DNA of 64,000 nt, taken from positions 1,157,455 through 1,221,454 of the forward strand of contig NZ_CP124543.1 of assembly GCF_029953635.1 (NCBI RefSeq), in the 5' to 3' direction. Source of the stretch: Halotia branconii CENA392. GTDB lineage: Bacteria; Cyanobacteriota; Cyanobacteriia; Cyanobacteriales; Nostocaceae. A program made the position numbers and the translations under genes. Each line of letters opens with the position of its first letter. The stretch's first letter is position 1. The notes under the pieces are model-generated. The model was given only the letters and a program-made list of their open reading frames with translations, ran no database searches and was not told where the DNA came from. This document shows positions 34,771 through 43,979 of this stretch, one piece after another.

Positions 34771-35541
34771 ATGACAGCAGATTTCAAGTTGGGGAAGGAT
34801 GTACTTCATTTACTTGCAAAATACTGTAAGAGGGGAAAAGGATGAAAAAACAATTTCCCCTTACCCCCTTTCCCTTTAACCTTCTTCCCTATGCCCCATG
34901 CCCCATAACTTATAACTATTTTTCCCCAAAACTTTGAATATGCAATATAATCCTTGGCTAATTCAGTTTAAATTAAGGACACAGATAAAATGTATCAAAA
35001 GATACTATATTTATATATGTAGGAGCAAAACATCCTACTTAATGATGTAGTTAAAAATTGTTAGTTTCGAGAAAATTTTCCTATAAACGAATAATATTAA
35101 TATCCAACATAGATGACTAAGAGTAAAATTTAAACATTCTTGACAGAAACTTTAAAAAGTACCTAAAAAATAGTAGTGACTGAAACAGGTAAATCCAGAT
35201 AAATGAATTGGGTTTATATGAGATATTGCTAAAGCCTCGATTACATTCAGGGCTAAATATAGGATTAGTATTTGATGTTTGAACAAAACTCAGTACATTT
35301 CAAAGAAAAGTTCTGCGCCCGGAAACCGATACGCACAGCACCAGTTCTCTCAAGTCGGTAAAGCCGCCCACGAGACTGGCTTAACTTTTCGCTTTATTCT
35401 CTGTTCCCTGTTCCTTACCTCCACGAATGATTCAGGAATTAAATTGGATTTCTATATCTGGCAATTAGATTGCCAAGTAGTTAATTCTTATATCTAAATA
35501 ATCGGCTTTCTATAACTGCACTTGGATAGAGCGCAAACTAA
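34771..35541. other. 771-bp region upstream of kdpA
   Basis: No supported gene; the 72-codon frame at 35279 lies across a spacer repeat and is not credible. Features seen: GGGAAAAGG...CCTTTCCCTTTAACC foldback (about 34835-34880) with TGCCCCATGCCCCAT; a hairpin GTAGGA/TCCTAC at 35019-35038; and a repeat module with TTCTGCGCCCGGAAACCGATACGC (about 35310-35333) and GTCGGTAAAGCCGCCCACGAGACTGGCTT. The kdp promoter should be in the AT-rich last about 130 bp. Confidence 0.5.
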
Positions 35542-37227
35542 ATGGCACAAGGTTTTTTACAAATTGGCTTGACTCTATGTATCGTGATCGCAATCACTCC
35601 TATTTTAGGGAGATACATGGCGCGTGTTTTCCTGGAAGAAAGGACGCTCCTTGATCCTTTGATGAATCCTATAGAACGGAGCTTGTTCGTCCTTGCAGGT
35701 GTCCATAGGAAAGATGACATGACGGGTTGGCAGTATGTACGGGCAATACTGTACAGCAACCTGTTAATGGGTATTTTAGTATATTTACTGATCTATTTTC
35801 AGAGATTATTACCTTGGAATCCCAACGGCTTTGGTGCGCCTACCTGGGATACACTATTACATACCGTAGTTTCATTTGTGACAAACACTGACCAGCAACA
35901 CTACACAGGCGAGACAACTTTAAGTTATTTTAGCCAAGTAGCCGCTTTAGGTTTTTTGATGTTCACTTCAGCTGCAACTGGTTTAGCTGTGGGAATTGCC
36001 TTTATTCGAGGATTAACAAGTAACAAACTGGGTAATTTTTACGTTGATCTCACTCGTGCCATCACTAGAATCTTACTACCGATTTCTGTAATTGGCGCGA
36101 TCGCCTTAGTTTTATTAGGTGTACCACAAACCTTAAGCGAAACCTTGGTTGTGGAAACCTTAGAGGGAGGAACACAATATATTGCTAGAGGCCCAGTGGC
36201 ATCCTTTGAGATGATCAAAATGTTGGGTGAAAACGGTGGTGGTTTTTTTGGTGTTAACTCTGCACATCCCTTTGAAAATCCCAATGGTGCTTCTAACTTA
36301 ATAGAAATGATAGCCATGATTTCTATCCCAGCAGCCATGATTTATACCTACGGTATATTCGCCAAAAACATCAAACAAGCTTGGTTGCTTTTCTGGATGG
36401 TGTTTGTGGTTTTTGTCATTCTGGTTTGGGTTGCAGCTGGTGGAGAACAACAAGGAAATCCCTTAGTCAATCCCATATTCGGATCAGAACAACCCAACTT
36501 AGAAGGCAAAGAAGTGAGATTTGGCTGGGCGCAAACAGCACTCTGGGCAGTTATGACTACCGCTACTATGTGCGGTGCTGTCAACGGGATGCATGACTCT
36601 TTAATGCCATCAGGAACATTTTCCACTTTATCTAACTTGTTTATCCAGATGATTTGGGGAGGTCAAGGAACTGGGACAGCTTACCTATTCATCTATCTAA
36701 TTCTCACTGTATTTCTTACAGGGTTGATGGTGGGACGCACCCCAGAATTTTTAGGGCGCAAAATTCAAAAGCGAGAAATCCTCCTCGCTAGCGTGGTGCT
36801 GCTGATTCACCCCATTGTGATTTTAATTCCCAGTGCGATCGCCTTAGCTTATCCTGTCTCTTTATCTGGAATTACTAATCCTGGCTTTCACGGTATTTCT
36901 CAAGTAGTTTATGAGTATGCTTCAGCAGGAGCAAATAATGGTTCTGGCTTAGAGGGATTAGCGAATAATACCCTTTGGTGGAATCTCAGTAGCTGTTTTA
37001 GTATTTTGGTAGGACGCTATATCCCCATTATTGCCATCCTACTCTTGGCAGATAGTATATCTGGCAAACCAACAATTTTAGAAATTCCTAGTACTTTAAA
37101 AACCGATTCTTTGCTGTTTACTACTATTACAGCTGGAGTCGTTCTCATTTTAGGGATGTTGACCTTCTTTCCCGTTTTAGCTTTAGGCCCAATCGCCGAA
37201 GGTTTTAAACTCGCCTCTGGCAGCTAA
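35542..37227 (+). CDS. kdpA: K+-transporting ATPase subunit KdpA
   Basis: A 561-residue, roughly ten-span membrane protein that binds and channels K+ in the KdpFABC pump. Recognisable blocks are the selectivity-loop segments [57 protein letters not shown] and [16 protein letters not shown], one in each of the four pore repeats. The length is normal for the family. It is the first gene of kdpABC; kdpB begins 68 bp after its stop. No kdpF is visible before it. Confidence 0.97.
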   Translation: MAQGFLQIGLTLCIVIAITPILGRYMARVFLEERTLLDPLMNPIERSLFVLAGVHRKDDMTGWQYVRAILYSNLLMGILVYLLIYFQRLLPWNPNGFGAPTWDTLLHTVVSFVTNTDQQHYTGETTLSYFSQVAALGFLMFTSAATGLAVGIAFIRGLTSNKLGNFYVDLTRAITRILLPISVIGAIALVLLGVPQTLSETLVVETLEGGTQYIARGPVASFEMIKMLGENGGGFFGVNSAHPFENPNGASNLIEMIAMISIPAAMIYTYGIFAKNIKQAWLLFWMVFVVFVILVWVAAGGEQQGNPLVNPIFGSEQPNLEGKEVRFGWAQTALWAVMTTATMCGAVNGMHDSLMPSGTFSTLSNLFIQMIWGGQGTGTAYLFIYLILTVFLTGLMVGRTPEFLGRKIQKREILLASVVLLIHPIVILIPSAIALAYPVSLSGITNPGFHGISQVVYEYASAGANNGSGLEGLANNTLWWNLSSCFSILVGRYIPIIAILLLADSISGKPTILEIPSTLKTDSLLFTTITAGVVLILGMLTFFPVLALGPIAEGFKLASGS

Positions 37228-37295
37228 TAAAAGGATGAAGCTCAAAAACTAGACTTGACAATTTATACTTTATCCTCCACACTTCAGCTTTCATT

Positions 37296-39398
37296 ATGAA
37301 TCCCGTTGCATCTACCTCTAAAGCTAGACTCCGTTCTCGTCCTGGCGATCGCCGCCAATCACGCAAAAAAGCTAAGATTAATACTAAAGGCATCTACCTC
37401 AGAGCTATTAGGGATGCTTTTATTAAACTCAATCCCAAGAATGCCATCAAAAATCCGGTGATGTTTTTGGTTTGGCTAGGAACACTCATTACCTTATCAG
37501 TAACGATTTATCCCAACTTATTTGGCCTAACCCAACAGAAAAACCCGCAACTTTTTAACGGCTTATTAACGGGGATTTTATTCTTTACTGTTTGGTTTGC
37601 TAATTTTGCCGAAGCTTTAGCGGAAGCGCGAGGTAAAGCTCAAGCCAATGCTTTGCGGTCAATTAAGTCAGAGACGATCGCCAAAAAACTGGCCTCAGAT
37701 GGCACAATAACTGAAGTATCTTCGACTAACCTTCAACAAGGTGACAATATCTATGTAGTAGCGGGTGATATTATTCCTGCCGATGGGGAAGTAATCATGG
37801 GTGTTGCTTCAGTCGATGAATCGGCAATTACCGGAGAATCAGCACCAGTCTTAAAAGAATCAGGCTCAGATATTGCCAGTTCTGTAACTGGTGGTACACG
37901 AATTATCTCAGACGAGTTGATTATTCGCATCACCGCTGACCCAGGTAAAGGCTTTATTGACCGGATGATTGCCTTATTAGAAGGGAAAAAACGTAGGAAG
38001 ACACCGAATGAAATTGCCTTGACGGTTTTACTAGCAGTTTTGAGCTTAGTATTTCTATTTGTTGTCGCAACTTTGCCTGTATTTGCCTACTATGTCAAAA
38101 GTCCTATCAGTGTACCAATTTTGATTGCTCTATTAGTAGCGCTGATTCCCACAACCATTAGCGGTTTACTCAGCGCCATCGGTATTGCCGGCATGGATAG
38201 AGTCGCCCAATTTAACGTCATTGCTACCTCTGGACGAGCAGTAGAAGCTTGTGGAGATGTCAATACCCTAATTCTCGACAAAACAGGTACAATTACTCTC
38301 GGCAACCGCTTGGCAGAAGATTTTATTCCAATTAACAATCACTCCATCGAAGAAGTTGCTTATATTGCTTTGGCAGCTAGCGTATTCGATGACACACCCG
38401 AAGGCAAATCAATTGTTCGATTGGCACAAAGATTAGGGGCGCGATTTGACTTTGATCCCAACCAATCAGAAGGAGTGGCATTTTCCTCCAAAACACGTAT
38501 GAGTGGCACAAACTTGTACGGTGGACGGGAAGCCCGCAAGGGAGCAGTAGGAGCAATCAAGGATTTTGTGCGTTCTCGTAACGGAGATGATACTCCAGAA
38601 CTGGATGCAGCTTATGAACAAGTTTCCCGACAAGGAGGAACACCCTTAGCAGTCTGTCTCGATAGCGAAATTTACGGTGTTATTTATCTCAAAGACGTAG
38701 TCAAACCTGGTATCCGCGAGCGTTTTGACCAGTTACGACGAATGGGAGTCCATACAGTTATGTTAACTGGAGACAACCGAATCACCGCTGCGGTGATTGC
38801 CAACGAAGCAGGAGTAGATGAGTTTATTGCTGAAGCCACACCAGAAGACAAAATTAGCGTTATTCAAGAAGAACAGGCAAAAGGCAAACTGGTTGCAATG
38901 ACAGGAGACGGTACTAACGATGCTCCCGCACTAGTACAAGCAAATGTGAGTTTAGTCATGAATACAGGAACTCAAGCTGCCAAAGAAGCAGCCAATATGG
39001 TGGATTTAGACTCTGATCCTACAAAATTGATTGATATCGTTAGTATTGGCAAACAATTACTGATTACTCGTGGAGCATTAACTACATTTTCTATTACTAA
39101 TGATATTGCTAAGTATTTTGCGATTATTCCAGTGATATTTACTGCTGTTAATTTGCAAAGCCTAAATATTATGAATTTAACCAGTGCTAATTCTGGTGTA
39201 CTTTCGGCACTGATTTACAATGCTTTGATTATTCCTGTTTTAATTCCCTTAGCTTTGAAAGGAGTACAAATTAAACCTCTGAAAGCTAATCAACTGCTGC
39301 AACGTAATATCTTAATTTATGGATTAGGTGGAGCGATCGCACCGTTTATTGCTATTAAATTGATAGATATGCTAATTACCGCTGTGGGATTAGCTTAG
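37296..39398 (+). CDS. kdpB: K+-transporting ATPase ATP-binding subunit KdpB
   Basis: A 700-residue P-type ATPase. The phosphorylated Asp is D328 in ILDKTGTITLG; TGES is in SAITGESAPV; the hinge is MTGDGTNDAPAL; and the nucleotide domain includes EGVAFSSKTRMSGTN. It hydrolyses ATP to drive K+ uptake through KdpA. The N-terminus is about 20-30 residues longer than in E. coli and strongly basic (residues 8-30), a feature seen in cyanobacterial KdpB. The following 152-bp gap to kdpC is unusually long for this operon and contains no kdpG-like frame that I can see. Confidence 0.97.
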   Translation: MNPVASTSKARLRSRPGDRRQSRKKAKINTKGIYLRAIRDAFIKLNPKNAIKNPVMFLVWLGTLITLSVTIYPNLFGLTQQKNPQLFNGLLTGILFFTVWFANFAEALAEARGKAQANALRSIKSETIAKKLASDGTITEVSSTNLQQGDNIYVVAGDIIPADGEVIMGVASVDESAITGESAPVLKESGSDIASSVTGGTRIISDELIIRITADPGKGFIDRMIALLEGKKRRKTPNEIALTVLLAVLSLVFLFVVATLPVFAYYVKSPISVPILIALLVALIPTTISGLLSAIGIAGMDRVAQFNVIATSGRAVEACGDVNTLILDKTGTITLGNRLAEDFIPINNHSIEEVAYIALAASVFDDTPEGKSIVRLAQRLGARFDFDPNQSEGVAFSSKTRMSGTNLYGGREARKGAVGAIKDFVRSRNGDDTPELDAAYEQVSRQGGTPLAVCLDSEIYGVIYLKDVVKPGIRERFDQLRRMGVHTVMLTGDNRITAAVIANEAGVDEFIAEATPEDKISVIQEEQAKGKLVAMTGDGTNDAPALVQANVSLVMNTGTQAAKEAANMVDLDSDPTKLIDIVSIGKQLLITRGALTTFSITNDIAKYFAIIPVIFTAVNLQSLNIMNLTSANSGVLSALIYNALIIPVLIPLALKGVQIKPLKANQLLQRNILIYGLGGAIAPFIAIKLIDMLITAVGLA

Positions 39399-39550
39399 AT
39401 TATTAAATTTTCCCAAATAAGCTCATCGTCATTCATTTTTCCAGAATGATTCGCTTGTAGTCAGGACTTAAGTCCTACTTAAATGCTCATTAACTTAACT
39501 GCCATATTGGTAAACAAAAACTTATTCTTAAAGCAAGTAGAAAATTATTT

Positions 39551-40150
39551 ATGTCTTTTATTCGTGAAACTCTTAGAGCAATTCGTATTACTCTTGTGCT
39601 TTGGTTGCTGACAGCAATCATTTATCCCCTCGCCATTCTAGTAATAGGTCAAGCTGCCTTTCCCTTTCAAGCTAACGGTAGCGTCATGGTAAATATCAAC
39701 GCTAAACCGATTGGTTCAACTTTGATTGGTCAGAGTTTTACATCTGAACGATATTTTCATGGTCGTCCCAGTACAGTGAGATATAGCCAAGGCAAAAAAG
39801 CTAGACCAACTGGTATCTCTGGTGCTAGTAATCTCGCTCCCAGCAATCCAGAACTATTAAACCGAGTTATTGAACAAGCAAATAAATTTGAAGAAGAAAA
39901 TATTCAACCCTCAGTAGATTTAATTTATACTTCTGGCTCTGGATTAGATCCACATATTTCCTTAAAAACAGCATGGCAACAATTAGAACGAGTTGCTAGC
40001 GCTCGTGGAGTCAAACAAGATGAAATAGTACCTTTAGTTAATAAGTATACTGACGGAAGATTTTTATGGATTTTTGGCGAGCCAGGAGTCAATGTTCTGC
40101 GGTTAAATTATGCCCTTGATTTACAAGATATTAATCGTCAACAAAATTAA
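39551..40150 (+). CDS. kdpC: K+-transporting ATPase subunit KdpC
   Basis: A 199-residue protein with one N-terminal membrane segment (about 14-36) and a soluble domain. Family blocks are GQAAFPFQANGS, GSTLIGQSFTSERYFHGRPS, SGASNLAPSNPEL, LIYTSGSGLDPHISLKTA and FGEPGVNVLRLNYAL. KdpC assists assembly and ATP affinity of KdpB. It is the last intact gene of the operon. A kdpD remnant follows within 100 bp. Confidence 0.95.
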   Translation: MSFIRETLRAIRITLVLWLLTAIIYPLAILVIGQAAFPFQANGSVMVNINAKPIGSTLIGQSFTSERYFHGRPSTVRYSQGKKARPTGISGASNLAPSNPELLNRVIEQANKFEEENIQPSVDLIYTSGSGLDPHISLKTAWQQLERVASARGVKQDEIVPLVNKYTDGRFLWIFGEPGVNVLRLNYALDLQDINRQQN

Positions 40151-40231
40151 TAATATGGGGCTTTGGGCATGGGGGAGGCAGTGCGGTCTTGGGGAGCCAC
40201 TGCCGTCATTGGGCATTGGGCATGAAGAATA
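40151..40231. repeat. Low-complexity GGGCATTGGGCATG spacer after kdpC
   Basis: A short GC-rich insertion (GGGCTTTGGGCATGGGGGAGGCAGTGCGG, about 40155-40183, then TTGGGCATTGGGCATGAAG) separates kdpC from the kdpD remnant. The same type of unit is seen at 6313, 15015 and 45595. Confidence 0.55.
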
Positions 40232-40755
40232 ATGATTCTATTTTCTATGCAGCTAATATCGTGTTCGGTAAAAGACTTATTATTAAAACCGCAGGGGTGC
40301 ATACTTCGACTCCTTTCGACTGCGCTCAAGGCAAGACGCTCAGTAACCAGGGAGCAAGGAGCAGGGGGAAAGAGGGTTTCCTGGTTTTTGCACAGATGCG
40401 GGAATTATAACTAGTTACGCGGACATGATATAACACGACGAGGTAAACGCAAAACTTTTGTTGTTATGGCTCCAGGGATAGGTAAAATATACCAAATGTT
40501 GGAAGAAGCGATCTCTTTCAATAATTTGCAGGAACTTTTCTGCTAGTTAATCATAATGATATAGTCCAAGCGATCGCTCAAGTTGCAAAAAAGTACCACA
40601 TTACTCAGATTGTAATTGGAGAAAGTCAGCGATCGCCCTGGCAAATCTTTTTCAAGGATTCGTCAAGTCAAAAATTGGTGCGCTTACTTAAAAATATTGA
40701 TTTACATCTCATTGCTAGTGAAAAGATGATAACCCCATTTTCTTTTATAAAATGA
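40232..40755 (+). pseudogene. kdpD: kdpD N-terminal remnant, broken by a MITE and a large deletion
   Basis: ATG 40232 starts MILFSMQL; after the MITE the same frame continues as TRRGKRKTFVVMAPGIGK and IYQMLEEA, the P-loop-like start of the KdpD sensor domain, then reaches TAG at 40544. In another frame LLVNHNDIVQAIAQVAKKY and HITQIVIGESQRSPW, matching the universal-stress-like end of the KdpD N-terminal region, runs to TGA at 40753. Several hundred residues between the two are missing. Only the N-terminal signalling part of KdpD is represented, as is usual in some cyanobacteria where this part is a separate protein. The gene cannot make a functional product. Confidence 0.85.
40257..40430. mobile_element. 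MITE copy 2 (174 bp, TAA target duplication) inside kdpD remnant
   Basis: The ends TATCGTGTTC (40257-40266) and GGACATGATA (40421-40430) are imperfect inverted repeats; TAA stands on both sides (40254-40256, 40431-40433). Its reverse complement aligns along the whole length with 24837-24960, including TAGTTATAATTCCCGCATCT and the GGGAGCA-type centre. It carries about 50 extra bases (CATACTTCGACTCC ... CGCTCAGTAACC), a module also found inside anmK at about 42438. Confidence 0.88.
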
Positions 40756-40778
40756 GATTATGACATTATATAAATAAA

Positions 40779-40820
40779 AATTATCTCCAGACACTTAAAA
40801 AGTATCATGGAGAGATAATT
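40779..40820 (-). terminator. Hairpin between kdpD remnant and the PEP-CTERM gene
   Basis: AATTATCTC (40779-40787) faces GAGATAATT (40812-40820). Read on the minus strand it is followed by TTTTATTTATA, so it suits termination of the PEP-CTERM gene, which ends at 40884. Confidence 0.6.
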
Positions 40821-40883
40821 ATGCCTATTTTAAACTAAATAATCTCTCTGTTCTAGCCTAATCTAAGGTAGTTCAGACGAAGA

Positions 40884-41660
40884 TTAATTGGCTTTTTGCA
40901 GCTTTTGTTTGCGGCGTTGGCGTAAGAACATACCACCCACAGCTAGCATCCCTAAAGTAACACTAGGTTCAGGTATGTCTTGAGGATCGGGGTTAAACTG
41001 ACCAGTACCAAGGTGAAATGTATGGTTATCACTTTCAAATCCACCGCCTCCAACTTGGGAAAGCCTGATTTCATCAAAGTTGTCAGTCAAGCTGTCGGAG
41101 AAAAATTCAAAGAAGCCATTTTTTTGATCGCTCATGTTTATACCCACAACCGTAGCAATATCGTTCAACTGGTTGTAGTCCCATTTGCCAATTGTTACCC
41201 CTCCCTTGAGTAGTTCAAAAGTATTGCCAGTGCTTAAAGCACCTGCATCAAGACCAAAATAATTGAAGATTCCACCACCTCTGGCTTTGATGCTTACATA
41301 ATTACCGTCAAAGACTGCTAAATAATTGCTATTATTTACTTCCCCACTAGCGCCAGCAGGAGCCCATTGATCATTAAAAATGCCTGTTCTTCCAGGGCTT
41401 GTAGCATAGCTACCTTGAGAAAAAGTGTATTCTACTTGGCTATTACCATTAAACGAATTTTGTATGTTATTGAAATCAATAGTTGTAAATTCGCTATTGT
41501 TGACATTTTCAGAGAACGCACCTTCATTTGTTACACCTGGTGTACGGTAAGCACCAGAAGTGTAATTCAAGCTAATAGCGTGGGCAGAACCAGTGTAAGC
41601 AAAAGGAGCGATCGCAGATGCAGAAAGAGCAGTAACACAAGCAAGTTTTTTGAGAAACAT
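40884..41660 (-). CDS. PEP-CTERM sorting-signal exported protein
   Basis: A 258-residue secreted protein. It has an N-terminal signal peptide (KKLACVTALSASAIAPFAYTGSAHA) and the C-terminal tripartite PEP-CTERM signal: IPEPS, hydrophobic VTLGMLAVGGMFL, and a basic tail RQRRKQK. The middle is Asn/Gly/Ser-rich and low in Cys, with GVTNEGAFSENVNNSEFTTIDF and LDAGALSTGNTFELLKGG blocks, probably a beta-sandwich. Such proteins are processed by an exosortase and go to the cell surface or extracellular matrix. No exosortase is in the window. The upstream AT-rich region (41661-42074) has no other gene. Confidence 0.88.
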   Translation of the reverse strand: MFLKKLACVTALSASAIAPFAYTGSAHAISLNYTSGAYRTPGVTNEGAFSENVNNSEFTTIDFNNIQNSFNGNSQVEYTFSQGSYATSPGRTGIFNDQWAPAGASGEVNNSNYLAVFDGNYVSIKARGGGIFNYFGLDAGALSTGNTFELLKGGVTIGKWDYNQLNDIATVVGINMSDQKNGFFEFFSDSLTDNFDEIRLSQVGGGGFESDNHTFHLGTGQFNPDPQDIPEPSVTLGMLAVGGMFLRQRRKQKLQKAN

Positions 41661-42074
41661 CTTTTTGAATTTCCGTAATTGGCTTTCTATAAATGATTCT
41701 GTAACTATTTTTTACTCAAAAACAGGATGTAACTACTAGATTTTTAGCAATACCTTTCAGACATAGTTTGGTATACTTTAAGCAGCTTTATGACTTTAAA
41801 ATGGTATTATTACTTAAAAGATATACAAAAGCAATATTTATTTTGCAGAATAATTGTAAAATTCTTATCAAATCATGTTTTGTCTTTAAAAATAATGTAT
41901 TTTAGTCAACAGCTAAATGAAAAATGCATGAACAATAAAGGCACTGGAAGACGAAAACTACTCAGAATTTGTTACTATTTGATACAGAGTCGATAAAGTC
42001 ACAGGTTTATTTTTTGACACCAACAGTAGCATAAATTAAACTAACCATTGCAAGACACAAAAAAGTCTCTGTTT
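41661..42074. other. 414-bp intergenic region between divergent genes
   Basis: Very AT-rich, holding the promoters of the PEP-CTERM gene and anmK. A 68-codon plus frame (41790-41996) is rich in Tyr, Leu and Lys and not credible. I see no repeat or structured element. Confidence 0.5.
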
Positions 42075-43322
42075 ATGCACCCAGTTGGACAAACTACTGC
42101 TCCCATACGCGTTATCGGTTTAATCAGTGGCACATCTGTAGACGGTATAGATGCTGCATTGATAGAGATTTCTGGTACAGAGTTAGATCTGAAAATTGAA
42201 CTGCTAGCAGGAAAAACATATTCTTATCCTGCTGAGTTGAAAGAAAAAATCTTGGCAGTTGGCGCTGGAGAAGCTATTTCAATGCCAGAATTGGCAGAAT
42301 TAGATGATGCGATCGCTTGTACCTTTGCTCAAGCTGCCCAAAATATTCAACTCAATCACCAAAGCGCTAGTTTAATTGGTTCCCACGGTCAAACTGTCTA
42401 CCACCGACCACCGAAGAAAGCAGGGGAAGCAGAGGAGCATACTTCGACTACGCTCAGTAACCAGAAAAGCAGAAAAGCAGAGGGGAAATTTAGCGCTGAC
42501 TTGGGTTACAGTCTGCAACTTGGTCGCGGTGACTTAATTGCTCATCTTACGGGGATTACTACTGTGAGCAATTTTCGTGCTGCTGATATTGCAGTTGGTG
42601 GACATGGCGCACCTTTAGTGCCTAGAGTAGATGCTTTTTTACTCAGTCATCCTCAAGAGGGACGCTGTGTACAAAATTTGGGGGGAATCGGGAACGTGGC
42701 TTATATTCCCCCTCGTCGTGATGACTGGCTTGTTAAAATTCGCGGTTGGGATACTGGCCCAGCTAATAGTTTGTTGGATTTAGCAGTGCATCATTTAACT
42801 GCTGGTGCTAAAACCTATGATGAAAGCGGTGAATGGGCAGCCAGTGGCACTCCCTGTAATCCATTGGTAGAACAATGGCTCAGTCAAGATTACTTTCATT
42901 TACCACCGCCTAAGTCTACTGGTAGAGAATTATTTGGTGTGGCTTATCTGCATCAGTGTTTACAAGATGCCAAAGCATATCAACTCAGCCCAGCTGACAT
43001 ATTAGCAACGCTCACAGAACTTACAGTAGCTTCAATTGCTCACAGCTATCAAACTTTTTTACCGCAAATGCCGCAGCGGGTACTACTATGTGGGGGCGGT
43101 AGTCGCAACCTGTATTTACAACAAAGATTACAGTTATTATTACCATCCATACCAGTTTTGACTACAGATGAAGTCGGCTTGAATGCAGATTTCAAAGAAG
43201 CGATCGCCTTTGCAGTTTTAGCTTATTGGCGGCAATTGGGTCTTCCTGGAAATCTACCTGCTGCTACTGGCGCACCTCAAGAAATGCTTTTGGGAGAAAT
43301 CCATCCAAGTTTTGTTAATTAA
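42075..43322 (+). CDS. anmK: Anhydro-N-acetylmuramic acid kinase
   Basis: A sugar kinase that hydrates and phosphorylates 1,6-anhydroMurNAc during recycling of peptidoglycan. I start it at ATG 42075 (415 aa); a TTG at 42048 gives a poorer start. Blocks: [89 protein letters not shown] and [12 protein letters not shown]. Between HRPP and LGYSL, where the family has a short loop, there are about 28 extra residues ([20 protein letters not shown]...) encoded by spacer-type repeat DNA. The frame is kept, so the enzyme may still work. Confidence 0.93.
   Translation: MHPVGQTTAPIRVIGLISGTSVDGIDAALIEISGTELDLKIELLAGKTYSYPAELKEKILAVGAGEAISMPELAELDDAIACTFAQAAQNIQLNHQSASLIGSHGQTVYHRPPKKAGEAEEHTSTTLSNQKSRKAEGKFSADLGYSLQLGRGDLIAHLTGITTVSNFRAADIAVGGHGAPLVPRVDAFLLSHPQEGRCVQNLGGIGNVAYIPPRRDDWLVKIRGWDTGPANSLLDLAVHHLTAGAKTYDESGEWAASGTPCNPLVEQWLSQDYFHLPPPKSTGRELFGVAYLHQCLQDAKAYQLSPADILATLTELTVASIAHSYQTFLPQMPQRVLLCGGGSRNLYLQQRLQLLLPSIPVLTTDEVGLNADFKEAIAFAVLAYWRQLGLPGNLPAATGAPQEMLLGEIHPSFVN
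42411..42498. repeat. Spacer-type repeat module inserted in frame in anmK
   Basis: AGCAGGGGAAGCAGAGGAGCATACTTCGACTACGCTCAGTAACCAG contains CATACTTCGACTACGCTCAGTAACC, which matches the inner module of MITE copy 2 (40300-40350), flanked by AAAGCAG units. It adds roughly 28 codons without breaking the gene. Confidence 0.7.
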
Positions 43323-43415
43323 TTTACACAGTACTTATATTACCGCCTGACATTTTGACATTTCAAATATATCTTTAAGTCTTGGCTGTACTCGATCAAG
43401 ACAAGGAATCAAGAA

Positions 43416-43877
43416 GTGGCTCACACTTTTTTATTAGAACCAGGACGCTGGACAATACAGGGAAGTTGGCTAGAGCGTCATGGTATGCCAATCAACGTAA
43501 AGGGTATGACCTTGGTTGCTTGGAATCGAGATGACTGGTTTACTATGGCTACAAAGTTGATATTTCCAGGTAGCGATCGCTCTGAAATTTCGCTGCAATA
43601 CAAAGGACGTTTGCATGAAGGAGCGCGTCAGTATACCTTTTTACTTCAGCATAATCTTTTGGGTCAGGTTGAAGGCGAAGGCTGGATTGGTTTAGATACC
43701 ATTGTGCAGCGTTATTGGGTGCTGGGCGATCGTCAACGTCGTAGTGGCTTTGAAACCATGCATCGCATCTCAGATGATGTATATTATCTCAGTAGTGGCG
43801 TAATGGCAGGTCATTTATTAACTGATACAATCGAAGCCAGTCTAGAGCGTCAACCCCTACGGGGAATTAAAAATTAA
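43416..43877 (+). CDS. Conserved-looking protein of unknown function (153 aa)
   Basis: It starts with GTG at 43416 behind AAGGA (43403-43407). The protein is soluble and beta-rich: HTFLLEPGRWTIQGSWLERHG, WNRDDWFTMATKLIFPGSDRSEISLQYKGRLH, WIGLDTIVQRYWVLGDRQRRSGFETMHRISDDVYYLSSGVMAGHLLTDTIEASLERQ. This reads like a lipocalin/DUF1579-like barrel, although I cannot name the family with confidence. It lies 93 bp after anmK on the same strand. The end of the gene runs into an AATTAAAAATTAAAAATTAAG repeat. Confidence 0.65.
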   Translation: MAHTFLLEPGRWTIQGSWLERHGMPINVKGMTLVAWNRDDWFTMATKLIFPGSDRSEISLQYKGRLHEGARQYTFLLQHNLLGQVEGEGWIGLDTIVQRYWVLGDRQRRSGFETMHRISDDVYYLSSGVMAGHLLTDTIEASLERQPLRGIKN

Positions 43878-43979
43878 AAATTAAGAACTCTCCGCAAAAC
43901 TTTTTAGGAAGGGGCTTGTATCCTTATTTTTTTCAATCAAAAGAACTGAGGTTACAAGCGAATATGATCGCAAAAATGT

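Noticed and set aside
35279..35497. 72-codon frame upstream of kdpA
   Set aside because: It crosses a spacer repeat module and has no family resemblance; more likely the kdp leader region.
40232..40414. 60-codon frame starting MILFSMQL as an independent gene
   Set aside because: It runs from the kdpD start into the MITE; its C-terminal part is translated repeat DNA.
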